Shown one piece after another: positions 18,701-23,039 of a stretch of DNA of 23,039 bases. The notes beneath the pieces were generated by a model. That model saw only the letters and a program-made list of their open reading frames with translations. It searched no databases and had not been told where the DNA came from. The position numbers were made by a program, and so were the translations under genes. Source of the stretch: Temnopleurus reevesii (Eukaryota > Echinodermata > Echinoidea > Temnopleuroida > Temnopleuridae). Position 1 is the first letter of the stretch. Each line of letters begins with the position of its first letter. The stretch covers positions 56,797-79,835 of the forward strand of contig BQKZ01000902.1 of assembly GCA_036244855.1 (NCBI GenBank), read 5' to 3'.

Positions 18701-21430
18701 GGACATTAGAAATCCCCACAATTTACATTATTTCCCACAAACACATGGCTATTGTTGTCTATTAAAAAATAGTGACTTAGGGTGCTAAGAAATTTAAAAA
18801 AAATTAAATGACTCTTTGATACCATATTCCATTCCATTGAATGTTCTGTGTGAATGAAAATAAACAAACAAATCCAAAATATAATTCTAGGTTACCAAAG
18901 CATAGTTATTTGATAAAACAAGGTATTCAGACATGTTTTTTTCACAAGAGGCTGATTTCTATCCGAGGCTTATAAACATTGTTTCTTCAGTTTGTCATTT
19001 AAAGACTTTAAACTTTCACAAATTTTCCACTGCAGAGCTCTACAATGTAGCTGTCAAAACACTACCCACTGTTTATTTGTGTAGATACTTTACATGTGGC
19101 AGATCAGCCATGTGGGAGGTTAGCCTCTTGGGATGAGAATTACAGTCCCCAACTAACCTTAGCTGTAGCCACCTGTCCCTCAGTATCAATCCGCTCCATT
19201 GTTCCAGTAGGAAAGTATGGGAGGATGAACTTGAACGATCTAGCTAGATACCTACAACAACATAAAGAATAAAACAAAGAATTAGTAAAATGCGGTACGC
19301 CATTTGCATTCGACCCGTTTACTAATAGAGGCAAACTTTATGCGTTCTCTATACAAAGGTTGTTCTTGTCAACCCGTTAGCTTGCCAGAGTCTTCCCGAC
19401 ATAGCAACAATTGATGTATGCAAATCGGATTCCAAGTATTATTGTTCAGTTGTTACGAACAGATTTGAGGATACAAAACAATGTTTGTGGCAAGAAACTT
19501 ACTTAAAATTTTAATCTATTAGTAAACTGGCTTATCAAGAAAAGCACTTTAGTGGCAATAATTTCAGTATACATGTATATATATTGGCAGGTTATGTTTT
19601 GAATAACATTTGTTGATATTTGCAAAAAGATCTTACTAAGATGCCAGAAAAGCACTCCATAAATTTCAGCTGATAGTGGTACATCATATCACTGCCAAGA
19701 TGACCACATGCAAGTATTTTTGCAAACTATCAGTGAATTCCCTGCACATATATTCATCAAGAGAGGGAGACAAACCCAATTAACTGTACTAAAACCTTTA
19801 AATACTGTACCTTTAATGTGCAGAGTACGGTAAATGGCAGAAATATTCTAGTCATCTTTGGAACTGCGCAAATACAATCCTGCAGTAGTTTTCATCAGTC
19901 TATTTCCTTCCTATCTTTGATATCCCAACAACTGCATGACCTTAATTCACAAGAAAAATTCCATATACCAGTATCTGTTTCCTTCATTTCTTTGATTATC
20001 CTAAAACTGCATGACCATAAGTTAATTTTCAAGAATAATTGTACATTAGTAATATGCTAAACTATGATAGCCTACATGTACGTCAATAACCCAGACAGTC
20101 AAACAATGATACCATGAAACAATATTCGGATATAAAATGACAATTACAATTAAATATAGATTCACAAATAAAGAATTGATGTGGAATGGATACCTGGGCA
20201 TGTGGTAAATGATAGAAAGCTGCTCAAAAACCACCTCAGGAGAATGAAAACTTCCCAGAAATATGACTGTGAAGTAACAAAAAGAATGATAAAAGACAAA
20301 AACACCCTATGGACATGACAGAAAAAGATAATGAACAAAAAATATTTTATTATCATTCATAACTAGCAGAAGAAAGTTTCCCGTTCTTGCATGCACATTA
20401 ACCTATTTATGTTACATAACTTGTCAAGGGTTAATATTTTATTGAAAGAGCCAAATGATTTAAAGGTTTGAATAAGAGCTAAATGTGATTTGTCCATTTT
20501 CTTTGTCTGTCATGCTCAAAATGAAACACTAAGTATTACAAAAATAAATATTAAACAATGAACAAAAATGTTATTCACAAGTACATGCACGCACAAAATT
20601 ACGTTATAATCAGTCAACATCATTTCCATGTTTTGCCCAAGATTTATCTTTCCCAACATTGTTAGACATCTCTTTAAAATAATTTTTATTTCAGTTTCTA
20701 GCTAACTCTGACAGCTCAGATTTGATTTGATGTGCAAGGTACAATGTAGGCAATGTCGGCAATAAAGTACACTTGTAAGAGAAATATTATTGATAACAAG
20801 GCAGTTGTAATTATCAAACATTTACATTCAAAGGTATCTACATTTGTTTGCTATTCATGGAAATCGATGTTGGTATACAAAAATAGATAATCAAAATGTA
20901 AAATATGCTGAGACATGTATTATATTAGTTGTGAAAAATACATGCATTTCACTACAAATGTATGAAGAGGTGAATGAATAAATTCATGATGAAACCTTAA
21001 TGATAAACGTATCACATAATAGACAGGGGATGGTGTATAAATGAAAATTTGGGGTCATTCGTGATTACCAATAACCAAATTTGATGTGAAATGACATAAA
21101 GTTAAAGCAATCTTGGACTCATACTTATCCATAATTTAGTCAATAGTCAAGTTAAATAAAAAAATAAGTCACAAGTAAAAGCCTTCAGTGTTAGCTGTAA
21201 ATTTACATACAGTACACATACATTGAAATCCATTTAATACTTTTTAATAGTATTAAATACACAAAATAAGAAAATAAAAATTGTATTGCTGGCTTACCGT
21301 CCCTTCCTGCACATTCTCTAACTTTGTCTATGAAGAGATTGGGCCAGCCATCTTTGAATTTATCCCACTGGATTGTCTTGACAAATTTAACCTGCTGGAA
21401 CTTCTTCAGCCGTCTTTCTTCTGCTGCTGC
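15563..21430 (-). CDS. PRS4-like: PRPP synthase, plant-type (class II-like), 7 exons, 5' partial
   Basis: Ribose-phosphate pyrophosphokinase, which transfers pyrophosphate from ATP to ribose 5-phosphate to make PRPP for nucleotide, NAD and histidine-type pathways. Exons on the minus strand: 21430-21298, 20266-20194, 19251-19158, 18587-18469, 17481-17291, 16548-16472 and 15790-15563. All six introns (about 570-1030 nt) are GT-AG, and the phases join without error into 915 nt, 304 residues plus TGA. Visible motifs (numbered from the first in-window residue) are the metal-binding-type DIHAL at 123-127, PDEGAYKRF at 168-176, the PRPP-binding signature VIIIDDLIQTGGTL at 211-224, and FVTHAVFP at 242-249. 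The order and spacing match plant PRS3/PRS4 better than the usual animal PRPS1/2, whose signatures differ. Plant members are about 330-340 residues, so roughly 30 N-terminal residues are missing. The first visible exon starts at a splice acceptor in phase 0, so at least one upstream exon exists. Family assignment is strong. The class II subclass rests on remembered motif similarity. Confidence 0.92.
16472..16548 (-). CDS. PRPP synthase exon with PRPP-binding signature
   Basis: 77 nt, residues 204-229, acceptor TTTGGTCTACAG|GA and donor AAAG|GTAAGA. It encodes GETFGRHVIIIDDLIQTGGT followed by LINCAK. The two acidic residues D215-D216 and the TGGT loop (220-223) are the classic phosphoribosyltransferase/PRPP synthase ribose-phosphate binding signature. 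All the expected residues are present. Confidence 0.95.
17291..17481 (-). CDS. PRPP synthase exon with PDEGAYKRF motif
   Basis: 191 nt, residues 140-204, acceptor TTTACATCCCAG|A and donor AAAGAGG|GTAACT. It carries ESAIPLLIKEI, the PDEGAYKRF block (168-176, the counterpart of PDDGAWKRF in plants) and CTKIRDGDHRIVSIKEG. The last block matches the plant CTKVREGDKRIVRLKEG segment closely. It is the longest internal exon. Confidence 0.93.
17647..17653 (-). terminator. Possible RNA polymerase III terminator
   Basis: Seven T on the minus strand, about 11 nt after the end of the tRNA-like sequence, inside GTGAAATTTTTTTCAC, which can also form a small hairpin. It would stop Pol III if the tRNA-like unit is transcribed. 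Confidence 0.3.
17665..17735 (-). tRNA. tRNA-like sequence (AGT anticodon position), SINE head or tRNA pseudogene
   Basis: A 71-nt stretch in a PRPP synthase intron folds as a cloverleaf on the minus strand. The acceptor is CTCTCAG/CCGAGAA (5 of 7 pairs), the D stem GTC/GAC with GG in the loop, the anticodon arm CCTGT-CTAGTCA-TCAGG (one T.T mismatch, anticodon AGT), the variable loop AGATC and the T arm GTAGG-TTCGATC-CCTAC (perfect). The B box GGTTCGATCCC is intact. A run of seven T follows at 17653-17647. The mismatches and the C after the anticodon make a functional tRNA-Thr unlikely. A tRNA-derived SINE head is a better reading. Confidence 0.5.
18469..18587 (-). CDS. PRPP synthase exon with DIHAL motif
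   Basis: 119 nt, residues 101-140, acceptor ATGCACAG|GTT and donor CCAAG|GTGATC. It encodes VLAMLLSSIPSTARGPAQIV and then MFDIHALPERFYFSDQVIP. D123 and H125 of DIHAL correspond to the divalent-cation binding residues of the family. Residue 128 is proline, where the plant proteins I remember have glutamine (DIHALQERF). Confidence 0.92.
19158..19251 (-). CDS. PRPP synthase exon
   Basis: 94 nt, residues 69-100, acceptor TTGTTGTAG|G and donor AAG|GTTAGT. It encodes YLARSFKFILPYFPTGTMER and then IDTEGQVATAK. The FPTGTMER block is the counterpart of the plant-type FFPTGSxER block. Class I PRPP synthases carry PYFxYARQDK at this point, so this exon is one of the better discriminators for the plant-type class. 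Confidence 0.92.
19899..20048. repeat. Two-unit 75-bp tandem duplication in an intron
   Basis: TCTATTTCCTTCCTATCTTTGA... at 19899 and TCTGTTTCCTTCATTTCTTTGA... at 19974 share AACTGCATGACC and TCAAGAA-type ends. Diverged, intronic. Confidence 0.6.
20194..20266 (-). CDS. PRPP synthase exon
   Basis: 73 nt, residues 45-69, acceptor TTACTTCACAG|TC and donor CCCAG|GTATCC. It encodes VIFLGSFHSPEVVFEQLSII followed by YHMPR. The GSFxSPxxxFEQ block is the segment that precedes the PR motif in PRPP synthases. The exon is too short to stand out as an ORF, and its phase fits both neighbours exactly. Confidence 0.9.
21298..21430 (-). CDS. PRPP synthase exon (first in window, internal)
   Basis: 133 nt, residues 1-44 plus one base. 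It begins after a pyrimidine-rich tract and CCTCAG acceptor with GCAGCAGCAGAAG (AAAEERR), and ends ACG|GTAAGC. It encodes AAAEERRLKKFQQV and then the family-typical block IQWDKFKDGWPNLFID, which aligns with the plant IEWxxFxDGxPNLFI block near the N-terminus. The reading frame stays open a little way into both flanking introns. No start codon is acceptable here, so the true N-terminus lies further upstream, most likely past position 23039. Confidence 0.88.
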
Positions 21431-21777
21431 CTGAGGGATTGAAATGATGGGAAAGAAAGACAAAAATCAGGCAATAAAAATGCCATTTTCAAAATGTTAT
21501 TTTTTTAGAATACATTACCTGCCCCTATTATTCTAACTTGCATTGAAAGTGTACATGTAGGTTTGTTGGCTCAATTCTGAAGCCATTAACGAAATACTTC
21601 AATTCAACAAATTATCAGAAAAATCAATTCAACAAAGAAAAAGCTATCAGATGAATATTTCAAAGCAATTTTTACATAAAATTCAACAATACTTTATCAC
21701 AAATCTAGTAAAAATGGGAATCTTTATAACACTTTTGTGAAGGTGCTATGACATCTGGCACCTCCTAGTCCTAATCA

Positions 21778-22480
21778 TGTCCATTCACCTCCCGTTTATT
21801 TCCTCCACCTCCTCATTCATACCCCCTCACATCCTTTCTCCTGCTCCCTCTCTTCTCATCACCCTACCATCTCATCTCCTTTTTTCCTCCTCCTTATCCT
21901 CCATCTCCTCATCATCATACCCTCTCACCTCTCTTTTTCATTTTCCTCCTCCTCCACCTTCTCATCTTCCCTCTCACTTCCCTTTTCCTCCTCCTCCTCT
22001 TCAATCTTCTCATTATCATACACTCTCCTCCTCTTCAATCTTCTCATTATCATACCATCCCAAATCCCATTGTCCTCCTCCTCCTCCATCTCCCCATCAT
22101 CATATCCTCTTACCTACCTTTCACTCAGAACTTCTCCTGCATCTCTTTATCACCATACCCTACCATCTCCCATTCCCCCCCACTACTTCTGTATTCCTAT
22201 ATCATCTCATTCTTTTTCCTCCTCCATATCTTCATCATATCATCTTACCTCCCTTTTTCAGCCTCCTCCCTCCTCCATCTCATCATCATCATCATCACCC
22301 TTTTTTTTTTAAAGAAGACTATAATAAATAAATAAATAATCATCATCATAATTCTTTCATTCCTCCTTTTCCTCCTCCTCCTCCTCCTCTATCCCCTGAT
22401 CATCACATCCTCTGACCTTTCTTTCTTTCTTCCTCCTCCTCCTCCTCCTCCTCCTCCTCATCATCATCATCATCTATCTC
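21778..22480. repeat. 700-bp pyrimidine-rich tract (TCC, CTCATCATC)
   Basis: Almost pure C/T with interspersed ATCATCATC. It is (GGA/GAT)-rich on the PRPP synthase sense strand and lies upstream of its first visible exon, presumably in an intron. The 184- and 80-codon Ser/Pro-rich open frames are composition effects. Confidence 0.85.
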
Positions 22481-22895
22481 CTGTATATTTCTCATACCCC
22501 TTTCTTATTCTTTTTCTTATCAGTTTTCAAGTTTTGTTAACTTTCTGCTTATTCATACCTCATTTCAAATCATTTCCTCCTTCAGTGAGGTATTAACAAC
22601 ACTACTGCATGCTCACCAAACTTTTAATCAGGACTTCATATTCTTCTCCTTTTCTTATTCCTCCTAATTTTCTTACTTCATTTTCTTTATCTTGTTCTTC
22701 GTCACCTTTTCTTTTCGTATTTTCTCTCTTTAAAGACATATAATTGACTTTGACCTTCTCTATATTTTCTTCATTTATGATTTTTTTAAATCCTTTTCGT
22801 TTTCTTCCGTATTGCATGCTCACATTAAAGTGTATTAAACTGTCAAATGTTAACAAAATTTGAACATATCCCAGGATTAAAATAAACAAAAACAT

Positions 22896-22970
22896 AATAA
22901 TTAGATAATAATAATTAGATAATTTATATAGCGCAGATACTATATGGATATACTCTACTGCGCTGTGATG
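22896..22970. repeat. Dispersed repeat fragment, TTTATATAGCGC type
   Basis: AATAATTAGATAATAATAATTAG leads into ATTTATATAGCGCAGATACT and CTCTACTGCGCTG. The (ATA)n-TTATATAGCGC beginning is a common start of dispersed repeats in marine invertebrates. The copy appears truncated. Confidence 0.45.
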
Positions 22971-23039
22971 TTAGGGTCTGTGGATATTGTTACTAAAATA
23001 ATGCATAAGTTACAAGATATTATTGAAAAGCTTCACGAA

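Noticed and set aside
21511..21570. Possible upstream PRPP synthase exon ending GGGGCAG|GTAATG
   Set aside because: In the phase needed to join the next exon the frame holds a stop, and the other frame gives no family-like sequence.
21777..22331. 184-codon Ser/Pro-rich frame
   Set aside because: Direct translation of the pyrimidine microsatellite. Overlapping frames are equally open.
22602..22895. 97-codon minus-strand frame ending at a GTGAGC donor in phase 0 with the first visible PRPP synthase exon
   Set aside because: Lys/Glu-rich product reflects the purine-rich sense strand. It shows none of the expected N-terminal PRPP synthase sequence before AAAEERR and has no convincing acceptor.

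Overview
The window looks like AT-rich, repeat-laden nuclear DNA of a marine invertebrate, with an echinoderm such as a sea urchin as my best guess. The reasons are GT-AG introns, short exons, many short terminal-inverted-repeat (TIR) elements and microsatellites, and repeat fragments of types I associate with such genomes (a TTATATAGCGC-type fragment and a CTACCGGTACCC-type fragment). The species is inferred and not proven.

Right part (about 14.6-23.0 kb): one clear gene lies on the minus strand. Seven exons between 21430 and 15563 splice in perfect phase into 304 codons plus stop. They encode a phosphoribosyl pyrophosphate (PRPP) synthase of the type best known from plants (class II, PRS3/PRS4-like). 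Only the N-terminal few tens of residues are missing, presumably beyond the right edge. Just downstream of the stop codon (14628-15387) lie seven degenerate tandem copies of the last ~28 codons of this gene. Four still read in frame to the same C-terminal sequence and stop, and many of their differences are at third codon positions. Two short TIR elements have inserted into this array. This is the most unusual structure in the window. One intron carries a tRNA-like, SINE-head-like sequence with a T-run behind it.

Middle (about 9.0-9.7 kb): a small CpG-rich island holds a candidate first coding exon on the minus strand. It encodes a signal peptide or signal anchor and has a TATA-like box upstream. 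The rest of that gene is not recognisable in the window, so a long first intron running past the left edge is assumed.

Left part (1-9.0 kb) and 9.7-14.6 kb: I recognise no conserved gene. These stretches hold several families of short TIR (MITE-like) elements: a GGGGGTGTTGC family (three copies), a GGGCCTGTAA family (three copies including two in the PRPP synthase array), a TTTTCGAAAAGTTAA family (two copies in opposite orientation), a CAAACCTGTCTATAGT element and two single inverted-repeat elements. There are also a 53-bp minisatellite built of small palindromes, two degenerate ~100-bp satellite-like arrays that served as landing sites for the TIR elements, a nearly perfect 24-bp hairpin, a 92-bp duplication, and many simple repeats.
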